A stretch of 60,103 bases of DNA from an uncultured Pelagibacteraceae bacterium. GTDB taxonomy: Bacteria; Pseudomonadota; Alphaproteobacteria; Pelagibacterales; Pelagibacteraceae. Below, piece by piece: positions 27,982 through 36,409 of this stretch (the first letter of the stretch is position 1; the number at the start of each line of letters is the position of its first letter). A program made the translations under genes and the position numbers. The notes under the pieces are model-generated. The model was not told where the DNA came from. It did no database searches and was given only the letters and a program-made list of their open reading frames with translations. Where the stretch lies: contig CACEWC010000005.1 in assembly GCA_902563075.1 (NCBI GenBank), forward strand, positions 1 through 60,103, in the 5' to 3' direction.

Positions 27982-28833
27982 ATGATAATTTGGCTCGCTT
28001 CTTATCCTAAAAATGGAAATACATGGCTAAGATCTCTAATAAGTGCTTATTATTATACAAAAGACGGCATTTTTCTTGGTGATAATCATTTAAAGAATGT
28101 TCAACAGTTTCCTGTAAAAAAATATTTAGAAAGTTTTGATTATGATTTATCAATACCAGGAGATACTTCGAAATTATGGGTCTTAGCGCAAGAAAAAATT
28201 AATGAAGACCGAAAGATAAAATTTTTCAAGACACATAATGCTTTAGTGAAATTGGGAAATAATGATTTTACAAATCGAGCTAATTCACTTGGTGGAATTT
28301 ATATAGTAAGAGACCCTAGAAATGTTTTAGACTCCATGTCCAGACATTTTCAAATCAATCATGATAAAGCTTTAGCGGTAATGCAAGATAAAAAAAACTT
28401 TACTTATGACTTTAAAAAGAAAAAGGATTATAGCGATTATCAATTTATAAGTTCTTGGGAATTAAATTATCAATCTTGGAAAAATAACAACCTATTACCA
28501 ATAAAATTTTTAAAATATGAAGATTTATTGTCAGAAACTTTTTTTGTATTTAAAGAGATAATAGAATTTATAAATAAACTAACAAATAATAAAAATGGAT
28601 TTAGTAGGGAAAAAGCTAAAAATGCCGTTAACACCACTTCTTTTGAAAATTTAAAAAAAATAGAAGAATCAAACGGGTTTAGTGAAACCATCATCTCACG
28701 AGAGGAAAAAAAAAAAATACCTTTTTTCCATTTAGGGCCAAAGAATAATTGGCAAAAAAACTTTGATAAAGAATTTGTTGAGAAATTAAATGATATTTTT
28801 AAAAAAAATTTAATTGAATTAGGTTATAAATAA
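27982..28833 (+). CDS. PAPS-dependent sulfotransferase, paralogue
   Basis: At 283 aa it is colinear with the sulfotransferase at 16855-17703 and starts almost identically (WLASYPKNGNTWLRSLIS). The 5'-phosphosulfate loop SYPKNGNTW and 3'-phosphate motif IVRDPRNVLDSMSRHF are intact, as is the C-terminal IPFFHLGPKNNWQ block. No secretion signal is visible. It stands alone between the LON-domain gene and tRNA-Gly, without the TPR partner. The two copies could act on different acceptors. Confidence 0.87.
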   Translation: MIIWLASYPKNGNTWLRSLISAYYYTKDGIFLGDNHLKNVQQFPVKKYLESFDYDLSIPGDTSKLWVLAQEKINEDRKIKFFKTHNALVKLGNNDFTNRANSLGGIYIVRDPRNVLDSMSRHFQINHDKALAVMQDKKNFTYDFKKKKDYSDYQFISSWELNYQSWKNNNLLPIKFLKYEDLLSETFFVFKEIIEFINKLTNNKNGFSREKAKNAVNTTSFENLKKIEESNGFSETIISREEKKKIPFFHLGPKNNWQKNFDKEFVEKLNDIFKKNLIELGYK

Positions 28834-28850
28834 CTAAATTTTCTTATTAC

Positions 28851-28879
28851 TTGAATTTCTAAAAACCAATAACTATAAT
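28851..28879 (+). promoter_or_regulatory. Sigma-70 promoter of tRNA-Gly
   Basis: TTGAAT (28851-28856), a 17-nt spacer and a perfect TATAAT (28874-28879) lie 14 nt upstream of the mature tRNA 5' end. This is the best -35/-10 pair I noticed in the window. Confidence 0.8.
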
Positions 28880-28893
28880 GTTTTTTTAAACAA

Positions 28894-28968
28894 GCGGGCA
28901 TAGCTCAGTGGTAGAGCGTCTCGTTGCCAACGAGAAGGTCGAGGGTTCGACCCCCTTTGCCCGCTCCA
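28894..28968 (+). tRNA. tRNA-Gly (anticodon GCC)
   Basis: The acceptor stem GCGGGCA/TGCCCGC closes the cloverleaf. The anticodon stem-loop TCTCG-TTGCCAA-CGAGA gives anticodon GCC, and the T arm contains GGGTTCGACCC. The 3' CCA is encoded. The D arm AGCTCAGTGGTAGAGC is canonical. Length 75 nt including CCA. Confidence 0.98.
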
Positions 28969-28975
28969 TTAAACT

Positions 28976-29320
28976 ATGAATGATTTATTAGAGAAAAAAT
29001 GTGTTCCTTGTGAAGGAGGTGTTAAAGCTTTTGATATTTCTGAAATTCATAAATATCAAAAAAAAGTTGATGGCTGGGATATTATTCAAAACGAAAAAAA
29101 AATTTATCTTTTAGAAAAAAAATTTGAATTTAAAAATTTTTTAGAAAGTCAAAAATTTGTCAATGAAGTTGGAAAAGTCTCTGAGGAAGAGGGTCATCAT
29201 CCAGATATTATTTTTGGATGGGGTTATGCTAAGATTAATATCACAACTCATGCCATAGAGGGTTTATCTGAAAACGATTTTATATTAGCTGCTAAAATTG
29301 ATAATATAACTAATGCCTAA
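28976..29320 (+). CDS. phhB: 4a-hydroxytetrahydrobiopterin dehydratase (PCD/DCoH)
   Basis: Pterin-4a-carbinolamine dehydratase recycles the pterin cofactor of aromatic amino acid hydroxylases. The 114-aa protein carries the active-site motif EEGHHPDI and the preceding FVNEVGKVSEE, and ends in a typical THAIEGLSENDFILAAKID. An N-terminal CVPCEGG extension is usual for bacterial members. No phenylalanine hydroxylase is seen in the window, so an alternative role in molybdopterin or folate-like metabolism is possible. It converges on purH with an 11-bp overlap. Confidence 0.93.
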   Translation: MNDLLEKKCVPCEGGVKAFDISEIHKYQKKVDGWDIIQNEKKIYLLEKKFEFKNFLESQKFVNEVGKVSEEEGHHPDIIFGWGYAKINITTHAIEGLSENDFILAAKIDNITNA

Positions 29321-30845
29321 AATGACGAGTTTTTGAAAAAATCAAAACAGTATTCGTCTCGTTTGCAAATTTTATAATTTCTTTATCTTTAATTGAACCA
29401 GCAGGCTGAACTATTGCACTAGCTCCTGACTGAACTAACTTTTCTATTCCGTCAACAAATGGAAAAAAAGCATCTGATGCAGCTACTATTTCATTTTTGA
29501 TTTTTGAAAACTTATTCATTTTATTTATTGCAATCTCACAACTGTCTAATCTACTAGGTTGTCCTGAACCAATGCCAATAGTGGATTTATTACTAGCAAG
29601 AACGATGGCATTTGATTTTGTGAATCGACAAACATTAAATGCAAACATTAAATTATCAAACTGTGATTTGCTTGGTTGTCTTTTCGAAACAATTTTGAAA
29701 TCCTTCTTTGAAAAAATCTTTTTATCTTCTGACTGGATAAGTGTAAAATTATCTAAAGAGTTGAATTTCCACAATTCGCTGAATGAAATTTTTGAGGAGT
29801 CTATCAGCCTAAGATTTTTTTTCGATTTTAATATCTTAAGAGCTTTTTTATCGAAACCATTGGCTACAACTACTTCAAGAAAAATTTTATTTAGCATTAA
29901 TGCGAGTTTTTCAGTAACCTTATAGTTACACGCAACAATACCACCAAATGCACTAATTGGATCGGTCTCTAACGCAGATTTATAACTTTCTAAATTATTT
30001 TTTAAAGCAGAGACACCACAAGGATTCCCATGCTTAACAATAACTGTGCCGATGTTTTTTGGTAATGATTTTGAAATTGTAATTGCAGCCAAAATATCAT
30101 TGTAGTTATTATAACTCAAAGTTTTTCCATGTATTTGCTCTAATTTATTTTTTCTATTTTGAGAATAGAAAGCACCCAATTGGTGAGGATTTTCTCCATA
30201 CCTAAGATTTTCTATTAAATTAGTGTAAAGAATTTTTCTTTCGGGGAAACTAATATTGTTAAATTTATTGAAATAATTTGAAATTACGGCATCATAATAG
30301 GCGGTCTCACCAAAAGCCAACCTAGACATTTTTTCTCTAAATTTTAGAGAAGTACCACCTTTATTTTTTTTTAACTCGTTTATAAGTTCTGAATATTGAT
30401 CAGTAGAAGTTATTACAGTTACATCATCATAATTTTTGGCAGCAGCCCTAACAATAGTTGGTCCACCAACATCAATATTTTCTATTATTTTAGAGTGGTT
30501 TTTTGTTTGTTCAATTGTTTTTTCAAATGGATAGAAATTTACTATTACTAAATCAATATTCTCAAAATTATTTCTTTTAATATCACTCGAGTGAGATTTG
30601 TTACTCCTTTTGTTTAAAATTCCAGCGTGTATTTTTGGGTGTAAAGTTTTGACTCTTCCATCAAGTATTTCCTTAAATCCTGTAAAATCTGAAACATCTA
30701 AACATTTGAATTTAAGTTTCTTAATTACTTTAAATGTTCCACCAGAACTAATTATCTTTATATTATTTCTTCTTAATTCTTGTAACAAAGGCTCAAGATT
30801 AGATTTATCAGATAATGATATTAAAGCTGATCTAATTTTCCTCAT
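29310..30845 (-). CDS. purH: Bifunctional AICAR formyltransferase / IMP cyclohydrolase
   Basis: PurH performs the last two steps of IMP synthesis. The N-terminal cyclohydrolase domain (about 1-195) has ISSGGTFKVIKK and GFKEILDGRVKTLHP; the C-terminal formyltransferase has RYGENPHQ and KHGNPCGVS. The end segment ASDAFFPFVDGIEKLVQSG is present. Length 511 aa is full. It follows the heparinase-like gene with a 1-nt overlap, an arrangement common in alphaproteobacteria. Confidence 0.98.
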   Translation of the reverse strand: MRKIRSALISLSDKSNLEPLLQELRRNNIKIISSGGTFKVIKKLKFKCLDVSDFTGFKEILDGRVKTLHPKIHAGILNKRSNKSHSSDIKRNNFENIDLVIVNFYPFEKTIEQTKNHSKIIENIDVGGPTIVRAAAKNYDDVTVITSTDQYSELINELKKNKGGTSLKFREKMSRLAFGETAYYDAVISNYFNKFNNISFPERKILYTNLIENLRYGENPHQLGAFYSQNRKNKLEQIHGKTLSYNNYNDILAAITISKSLPKNIGTVIVKHGNPCGVSALKNNLESYKSALETDPISAFGGIVACNYKVTEKLALMLNKIFLEVVVANGFDKKALKILKSKKNLRLIDSSKISFSELWKFNSLDNFTLIQSEDKKIFSKKDFKIVSKRQPSKSQFDNLMFAFNVCRFTKSNAIVLASNKSTIGIGSGQPSRLDSCEIAINKMNKFSKIKNEIVAASDAFFPFVDGIEKLVQSGASAIVQPAGSIKDKEIIKFANETNTVLIFSKTRHFRH

Positions 30846-32470
30846 TATATCTTTTTAATTTCCCATTTAATGTTCTCTTCATTATTATTTAATATTCCAG
30901 ATACAAAAATATTTTGGTTCTCAATATATGAATTTTTATTACCGAAGTATAATCCATTATCAATATTAATTTCATAATTATCACAAGTAAATTTCCAACC
31001 CTCGTCCTCTAATTCTATTAAAATGGATTTATTATCTTGAGTTTTCATTAATTTAATATTTGGTTCTAGATGAAATCGAATATCAAACTTAAAATTATAA
31101 TTATTTTTTTTTCTAATAATCTTATCATTTCCAACAAATTTCATTTGTTCAGGAAAAAATTCAATATTTCTCTCATGAATTGATTTAAATTTTTTAAAAT
31201 ATCCATCATGCGCAGCGCTGATTTTCCAATAATTTTTCTCACACACAGAATTTTTTTGAGTAATTTTTAAACCTTCTTTAAGAATTATCTTATCTTTCTT
31301 TTTTTTAAATTTGCACGAGGAATTGTCATTGATTATTAAAGTACTGTGTGCAGCTGAAGATTTTGATATTTCATTAAGATTTTGATTATTTTTTTTATAA
31401 TAACCACAATTTGTTATAAGTTTCTTCCCATTTGAAATTATTTCAAATGAAAGAGCACCCGACTGGTAATCCTGAGTATACTTAGGATTTGGTGAAGATC
31501 CTGCATCCATTGCTAGGCAAATTTTTTTATTCTTTAAAATTATATAACCACCCCAGTATTTATTTTCATTTTTAAATTTATAACCAAGTCGTCTTAAGTA
31601 ATGATCGAAATCTTGTGTATTGGACTTATTATTACCATTAAACAAAAGATCTACGTCTATATTTTGTCTTATAAAAGCATAACTTTGTCCAAAATAATAA
31701 ATATTTTCTTCTATGTATTCTGGAACCTCAATTTGAGACTCTTTAAACCATTCTCTAATAATTATAAAATATTTTAAAAAAAATATTAACTGTTTTATGT
31801 TCCGTGAGTTTGTAAAACCTTGGTTATCTATTGAGGAATTAGTAATTTTTTTTAGAAAATTTAAACCAATATCTAAATAATTTTTCTCAATTTTGTAACA
31901 TAATCCTGTCAAAATTATTGCAGAGCAACCAACTATTTTGTTTTCTAAATGTTTAGAGTTTTTTATCTCGTTTAATAAATGATTTGTTTGTTTTTGAATC
32001 ATGTGATCAAACATTGATCTATATTCTTTATCACTTTCGTTATAAGAAAGTTGGTGGTTAGATAACCATGAAATTATTCTTTTTGCAGTAATATTAAATT
32101 CCCAACTCTCTTTTTTGAATTTATTGTTTTTATTAATCCAATTTGAGATAACTTGTTGAGCTGATTTTTTTGACGATTTTAAATCAAGACTAAAAAACCA
32201 AAAAAAATTATTTAATTTTTCAAAATCTTTAAGTTTAATTTGACTATTCCAAACTGTCTCTAGTTCAAAATCTTCAATTTTATATTTCTTATTTTGATAT
32301 TTGATTATCGACGAAAGTAAGTGAGGACTTGGTTTGTAGATGAACTCATTATCAAAAGTTTTAGAAATCTTTTTTTCATATAAACTTGAATTTTGATAGA
32401 GACCCCTGAAATTTTTTTTTATTATTTCTGCAAACTCATTTAAAGTTTCAAAAAATCCATCTAACAGCAT
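30845..32470 (-). CDS. Heparinase II/III-like family protein
   Basis: The 541-aa protein has an N-terminal alpha/alpha-toroid part (about 80-270) and a C-terminal beta-sandwich heparinase II/III-like domain. Recognisable pieces are LAMDAGSSPNPKYTQDYQSGALSFEI, split by the metal/His region, and SSAAHSTLIINDNSS with the catalytic-type His. Despite the family name, orthologues sit between rpe and purH in most alphaproteobacteria and probably act on an envelope or extracellular polysaccharide. No signal peptide is visible. Substrate unknown. Confidence 0.82.
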   Translation of the reverse strand: MLLDGFFETLNEFAEIIKKNFRGLYQNSSLYEKKISKTFDNEFIYKPSPHLLSSIIKYQNKKYKIEDFELETVWNSQIKLKDFEKLNNFFWFFSLDLKSSKKSAQQVISNWINKNNKFKKESWEFNITAKRIISWLSNHQLSYNESDKEYRSMFDHMIQKQTNHLLNEIKNSKHLENKIVGCSAIILTGLCYKIEKNYLDIGLNFLKKITNSSIDNQGFTNSRNIKQLIFFLKYFIIIREWFKESQIEVPEYIEENIYYFGQSYAFIRQNIDVDLLFNGNNKSNTQDFDHYLRRLGYKFKNENKYWGGYIILKNKKICLAMDAGSSPNPKYTQDYQSGALSFEIISNGKKLITNCGYYKKNNQNLNEISKSSAAHSTLIINDNSSCKFKKKKDKIILKEGLKITQKNSVCEKNYWKISAAHDGYFKKFKSIHERNIEFFPEQMKFVGNDKIIRKKNNYNFKFDIRFHLEPNIKLMKTQDNKSILIELEDEGWKFTCDNYEINIDNGLYFGNKNSYIENQNIFVSGILNNNEENIKWEIKKI

Positions 32471-32471
32471 T

Positions 32472-33131
32472 CTACACTTCTTTAAGTGTTTCTATATTCT
32501 TTTTAATGTTTCCGTTGTTTTCTTTAAATATTGTAGTTCCTGACACAAGAATATTTGCGCCTGCATTTATTACATCTTTTGAATTTGAAAAATTTATTCC
32601 ACCATCTACCTCAATGTCGTACTTATAATTTTTATCATCTTTGAGCTTTTTTAATAGTTCAATTTTTTTAATAACGTCAGGAATAAATTTCTGCCCTCCA
32701 AAACCTGGATGAACACTCATGACTAAAATCAAATCTACATTTTTTAATTCATTTTCAATTATGTTAATCTTTGTGTTTGGATTTAGAGAAATACCAACCT
32801 TTTTTTTAAAACTTTTAATATGTTTAATTGACTCTGATAAATTATCAGTGGCCTCAGGGTGTATAGTAATTATATCAGCTCCTGCCTCTGCAAAATCTTT
32901 TATATATTTATGGACAGGTGAAATCATCAAATGTACATCAAAGGTTAATTCTGAATGCTTTCTAAGAGTCTTAATGACTGGAGGTCCAATAGTTAAATTA
33001 GGGACGAAATGACCATCCATTACGTCAACATGTATCATATCTGCACCTGCATCCTCGAGTCTCTTAATCTCATTTCCTAATTGACTAAAGTCAGCAGATA
33101 ATATTGAGGGAGAAATTTGTATTTTTTTCAT
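32472..33131 (-). CDS. rpe: Ribulose-phosphate 3-epimerase
   Basis: Rpe interconverts ribulose-5-phosphate and xylulose-5-phosphate in the pentose phosphate pathway. The TIM-barrel motifs are clear: SPSILSADFSQLG at the start, HVDVMDGHFVPNLTIGP with metal-binding His/Asp, MSVHPGFGGQKF, and DGGINFSN. Length 219 aa. It is one base upstream of the heparinase-like gene. Confidence 0.98.
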   Translation of the reverse strand: MKKIQISPSILSADFSQLGNEIKRLEDAGADMIHVDVMDGHFVPNLTIGPPVIKTLRKHSELTFDVHLMISPVHKYIKDFAEAGADIITIHPEATDNLSESIKHIKSFKKKVGISLNPNTKINIIENELKNVDLILVMSVHPGFGGQKFIPDVIKKIELLKKLKDDKNYKYDIEVDGGINFSNSKDVINAGANILVSGTTIFKENNGNIKKNIETLKEV

Positions 33132-33171
33132 AGATTATTAAATTAACTAGTACCAAATTTTAAAATCTAAT

Positions 33172-33516
33172 TTAATTAAAAAATTGATAAATTTGTCTTG
33201 AAATCTCACTTTCTAATGGAAATGACAACATACCCATCACTGAGTATCCTAGAACCCAAGGCATAAAGTAAAACCTTATCATGAAAAAAAACCAAGCAAC
33301 GTAAAGGGGCACTATTGGTTGTATGATAAAAGATGGAGTTATAGGTTTAAATATGTTGATCAAAGGATTAGTAAATTTAACAAAGACTCTCATAAAAAAA
33401 AATTGAGAGTCTTCTCTTTGAAAAATATTCATTGCAACTCTTCCAATCAAAGTCCACATGATTACCCCGAGAATATAGTCAATTATATATACTAAAGGAT
33501 GAAAGTTAGCCGACAT
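33172..33516 (-). CDS. YggT-family-like membrane protein
   Basis: The 114-aa protein has two to three hydrophobic segments (about 7-28 and 65-100) with the intervening TNPLINIFKPITPSF resembling the conserved D/NPxLxPxR region of YggT proteins. YggT proteins are small membrane proteins linked to cell envelope or osmotic function, but the role is poorly defined. A second YggT protein is encoded at 42743-43033. It begins 40 bp upstream of rpe. Confidence 0.65.
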   Translation of the reverse strand: MSANFHPLVYIIDYILGVIMWTLIGRVAMNIFQREDSQFFFMRVFVKFTNPLINIFKPITPSFIIQPIVPLYVAWFFFMIRFYFMPWVLGYSVMGMLSFPLESEISRQIYQFFN

Positions 33517-33544
33517 TGAGAAATTTATATTGGAAAAAGATCGA

Positions 33545-33574
33545 AATTAAAAGGGGCGAAATTAATCGCCCCTT
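33545..33574 (-). terminator. Rho-independent terminator of the symporter operon
   Basis: A perfect 9-bp stem AAGGGGCGA/TCGCCCCTT (33551-33559 and 33566-33574) with a 6-nt loop lies just beyond the symporter stop on the minus strand and is followed by TTTAAT. It is unusually GC-rich for this genome, which makes it stand out. Confidence 0.85.
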
Positions 33575-33585
33575 AAAAAGATTAT

Positions 33586-35400
33586 TTAGTGTTGTTTGCC
33601 AAGGATCGATTTACCAGCTGGTACACGAACCTCATCAACCATTTTCTGCGTTGCAGCGTTTGGTGCTTGAGTCATTAAGCTGACTACAACCATTGCTACT
33701 AAGCTGACAGCTGAACCAAAGATACCAAATGTTAACTGAGTAATTCCTAAGAATCCACTTCCGCCTGTTCTTACCCAAACTAGGTAAGCAGCACCAGAAA
33801 CTAATCCTAAGAACATACCAGCAATAGCACCTTCTTTGTTAGCTCTCTTCCACCATACGCCAAGTACAAGTGGGAAGAATAGTCCCGACATAGCAAAGTC
33901 AAAAGCCCAGATTACTGAACCTAAGATACCCTGGATCTCAAGAGCTGCGATTGTTGCTCCTGCAAAACCAATTACTACAAGTAATACCCTTGCAACAACT
34001 AGTCTCTTCGCAGTCTCAGCCTTTGGATCGATGATCTTATAGTAAACATCGTGTGAGATTGCGTTTGCAATTGCTAAAATCAAACCATCGGCTGTTGACA
34101 TGGCAGCGGCCATACCTCCAGCAGCAACCAGACCTGAGATTACATATGGTAATCCAGCTATTTCTGGAGTCGCTAACACAACGGCTTTACCACCCATGAA
34201 AAACTCGTTTAATTCAAGAGTTCCATTTCCGTTAAAGTCGCTTACAAACATTAAGTTTGCTTGGTTCCAGTTTTGATACCAATCTATCGATTGAACTTCA
34301 GCTATTGATTTACCAATAATACCTGTTGGTAGTGACGGATCAATCAATGACAACTTAGATAGTGTCGCTAACATTGGAGCAGAAGAATAAAGTAGGAAGA
34401 TAAAGAATAATGACCAACCTACTGATTTTCTAGCTGCTTTTACACTTGGAGTAGTAAAATATCTCATCATAACGTGAGGCAATGAAGCTGTTCCCATCAT
34501 CATCGCTAACGCTAATGAAATAAATGCCCAAGGTGTTGCGTTCACCGCTGAGTGAGCTTTAGTTATTCCAGCCAAACCTTTTGGTACCTCTTTTAGATTT
34601 TCAGCAGAGTTTTTAACAAAACCAAACTGAGCCTCTAATTCAGCTATTCTAGAAACTTCATCAGCTAACATGAAGTGTGGAAAGAAACCTGCACCCATTT
34701 TGTTACTGATCCAGAATACTGGTAATAAGTAAGCTATGATTAGTACGATATATTGAGCTACCTGTGTCCAAGTTACTCCTCTCATACCACCTAACATTGA
34801 ACAAAGTAAGATACTTATTAATCCAACGTATACAGCGTATTGAAATGGAATATCAAGAGCAACAGATGCAATAGTACCTGTAGCGTTAATTTGTGCAGTC
34901 ACGTAAGTAAATGAAGCAACAGTTAAAACTACTACCGCCATAAATCTACTTAAATTACCACCGTATCTTGTACCAATAAAATCTGGAACTGTGTAACAGC
35001 CAAATTTTCTTAGGTAAGGTGCTAAAAGTGATGCAACTAATACATATCCACCAGTCCAACCTACAAGTAGTGCCATATAACCGTAACCTTTAAAGTAAAT
35101 ACCACCTGCCATTGCAACGAATGATGCACCAGACATCCAGTCTGCTGCTGTCGCCATTCCGTTGAATACGGTTGGTACTTGTCTTCCAGCTACGTAATAC
35201 GCATCAGCTTGAGCTGTACGTGATAGATAACCAATTATAGCATAGATGGCTACCGTGAAGGCAACGAAACAAATACCAATTGTTTTCGCTGTCATACCCA
35301 TCTGCTCGGCAATTGACATAATGATTATGAAAGCTAAAAAACCACCTGTATAGATTCCATAAACCTTAGGTAAATTGTCTATAAAATTACCTTTAATCAT
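33586..35400 (-). CDS. Sodium:solute symporter large subunit (ActP-like, VC_2705 subfamily)
   Basis: A 604-aa SSF-family transporter with about 13 hydrophobic helices; AADWMSGASFVAMAGGIYFKGYG and the GMAAAMSTADGLILAIANAISHD segment are typical of the acetate/monocarboxylate branch. It is paired with a DUF4212 small subunit and lies near acetyl-CoA synthetase, so a short-chain carboxylate such as acetate is a plausible substrate. Residues 388-399 (DFNGNGTLELNE) form an EF-hand-like loop between helices. Codon usage looks less AT-biased than its neighbours, consistent with high expression. Confidence 0.9.
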   Translation of the reverse strand: MIKGNFIDNLPKVYGIYTGGFLAFIIIMSIAEQMGMTAKTIGICFVAFTVAIYAIIGYLSRTAQADAYYVAGRQVPTVFNGMATAADWMSGASFVAMAGGIYFKGYGYMALLVGWTGGYVLVASLLAPYLRKFGCYTVPDFIGTRYGGNLSRFMAVVVLTVASFTYVTAQINATGTIASVALDIPFQYAVYVGLISILLCSMLGGMRGVTWTQVAQYIVLIIAYLLPVFWISNKMGAGFFPHFMLADEVSRIAELEAQFGFVKNSAENLKEVPKGLAGITKAHSAVNATPWAFISLALAMMMGTASLPHVMMRYFTTPSVKAARKSVGWSLFFIFLLYSSAPMLATLSKLSLIDPSLPTGIIGKSIAEVQSIDWYQNWNQANLMFVSDFNGNGTLELNEFFMGGKAVVLATPEIAGLPYVISGLVAAGGMAAAMSTADGLILAIANAISHDVYYKIIDPKAETAKRLVVARVLLVVIGFAGATIAALEIQGILGSVIWAFDFAMSGLFFPLVLGVWWKRANKEGAIAGMFLGLVSGAAYLVWVRTGGSGFLGITQLTFGIFGSAVSLVAMVVVSLMTQAPNAATQKMVDEVRVPAGKSILGKQH

Positions 35401-35660
35401 TAGTCATCTCCTCTTTCACTGAAGCCGAACTCTTCATCAATTTTTTCTTGTCTATTCGCAAACCAAAAAATTAGTAATACGAAAATTCCAAGAGAACCTT
35501 GACATGTGAACCAATAAGTTAACGGATAACCAAATGGTCCCGTAACTTCGTTCATTTCAGCCCCGAATAGGAAGATGCCAATTGAGAAAACAAACCAAAT
35601 TGCTAACGTCATCATTAGCAAACCCTTGGATTTTTCCCAGTGTTGTTCTTGTTTTGACAT
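35400..35660 (-). CDS. DUF4212 symporter small subunit
   Basis: The 86-aa protein has two transmembrane helices (about 15-35 and 48-68) and the family-typical GAEMNEVTGPFGYPLTYWFTCQGS, split around PFGYPLxYW. DUF4212 proteins are the small partner of VC_2705-type sodium:solute symporters. The gene shares one base with the large-subunit start. Helix 2 ends in the charged FANRQEKIDEEFGF, predicted cytoplasmic. Confidence 0.92.
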   Translation of the reverse strand: MSKQEQHWEKSKGLLMMTLAIWFVFSIGIFLFGAEMNEVTGPFGYPLTYWFTCQGSLGIFVLLIFWFANRQEKIDEEFGFSERGDD

Positions 35661-35665
35661 TTATA

Positions 35666-35674
35666 CCTCTCTCT
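35666..35674 (-). promoter_or_regulatory. Strong ribosome-binding site of the symporter operon
   Basis: On the minus strand AGAGAGAGG ends 5 nt before the ATG of the DUF4212 gene. Most genes in this window show much weaker or no Shine-Dalgarno sequences, so this fits a highly translated transporter. Confidence 0.7.
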
Positions 35675-35764
35675 TTTTAGTTATAACTGGCGAAAACCAT
35701 AACCATTATGAAATAGATTTAAAGTGTTAAAATTGGTAAATTTACTAGCCTTTTCAAGTTATAA

Positions 35765-36409
35765 GTGTCAAAAATAGGGCTTTTTATGGGGAAATACAAA
35801 TTAACGTGGAGAGACTTAACTTGGCATGATTTTAAGACTTATCTTTTTGCCATGTTCAAAGCTTTCATTCCTAAGGGGAAAATTAGCAATTTAGATGAAC
35901 TTGAAACTTTTATTCAAACAAAATCTGCCTGGGTGAGTCAGGTCACTCTTTACGGCTATCTTAAAACGAGGATGGGAACTAGGTACGTTCTTCATTTTGA
36001 GAATGATACTTTTATGGACTCAGTAAACTTGGCTAAGTGGAATATTTATGCAGCTTCTCTTCAAGATCTTACATTGTTCACATTTTCAAAATTGAAAGCA
36101 AATTTTAATTACCAAGACACAGAGAAAGCAAAAGAAATTTTTTTAAAAATTTTAGATGATGAAACTTCAAATAAGATGCCAATTGATATTATAGAAAATG
36201 CAAAAAAAAGTTTTGATGAAAGAATACAAAATATTAATTGGGATGATCATCACAATGATTTACCATTTAATCTTAGTGCTTTATCTTTGTATAAGTGGGC
36301 ACCAATTGCAGAAGATTTAAAAACTTTAGATCGCAAAATAGTTCTAAATTCAGTAATTTTAAAATGGGATGTTGTAAAAAAAGAATTTAATGAAAGAATA
36401 AAATTTTAG
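35765..36409 (+). CDS. Conserved hypothetical protein
   Basis: I do not recognise this 214-aa soluble protein. It is rich in Trp and aromatic residues near the start ([15 protein letters not shown]) and has no signal peptide or membrane helix. The frame opens with GTG at 35765; an ATG seven codons in (35786, MGKYKLTW) is an equally good start. It is divergent from the symporter operon and converges on acs, sharing a TTAG double stop. Its position between transporter and acetyl-CoA synthetase genes might hint at acetate metabolism, but that is speculative. Confidence 0.7.
   Translation: MSKIGLFMGKYKLTWRDLTWHDFKTYLFAMFKAFIPKGKISNLDELETFIQTKSAWVSQVTLYGYLKTRMGTRYVLHFENDTFMDSVNLAKWNIYAASLQDLTLFTFSKLKANFNYQDTEKAKEIFLKILDDETSNKMPIDIIENAKKSFDERIQNINWDDHHNDLPFNLSALSLYKWAPIAEDLKTLDRKIVLNSVILKWDVVKKEFNERIKF

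Noticed and set aside
28894..28968. tRNA-Gly as an integration site of a mobile element
   Set aside because: No integrase, no direct repeat of the tRNA 3' end, and normal core genes on both sides.
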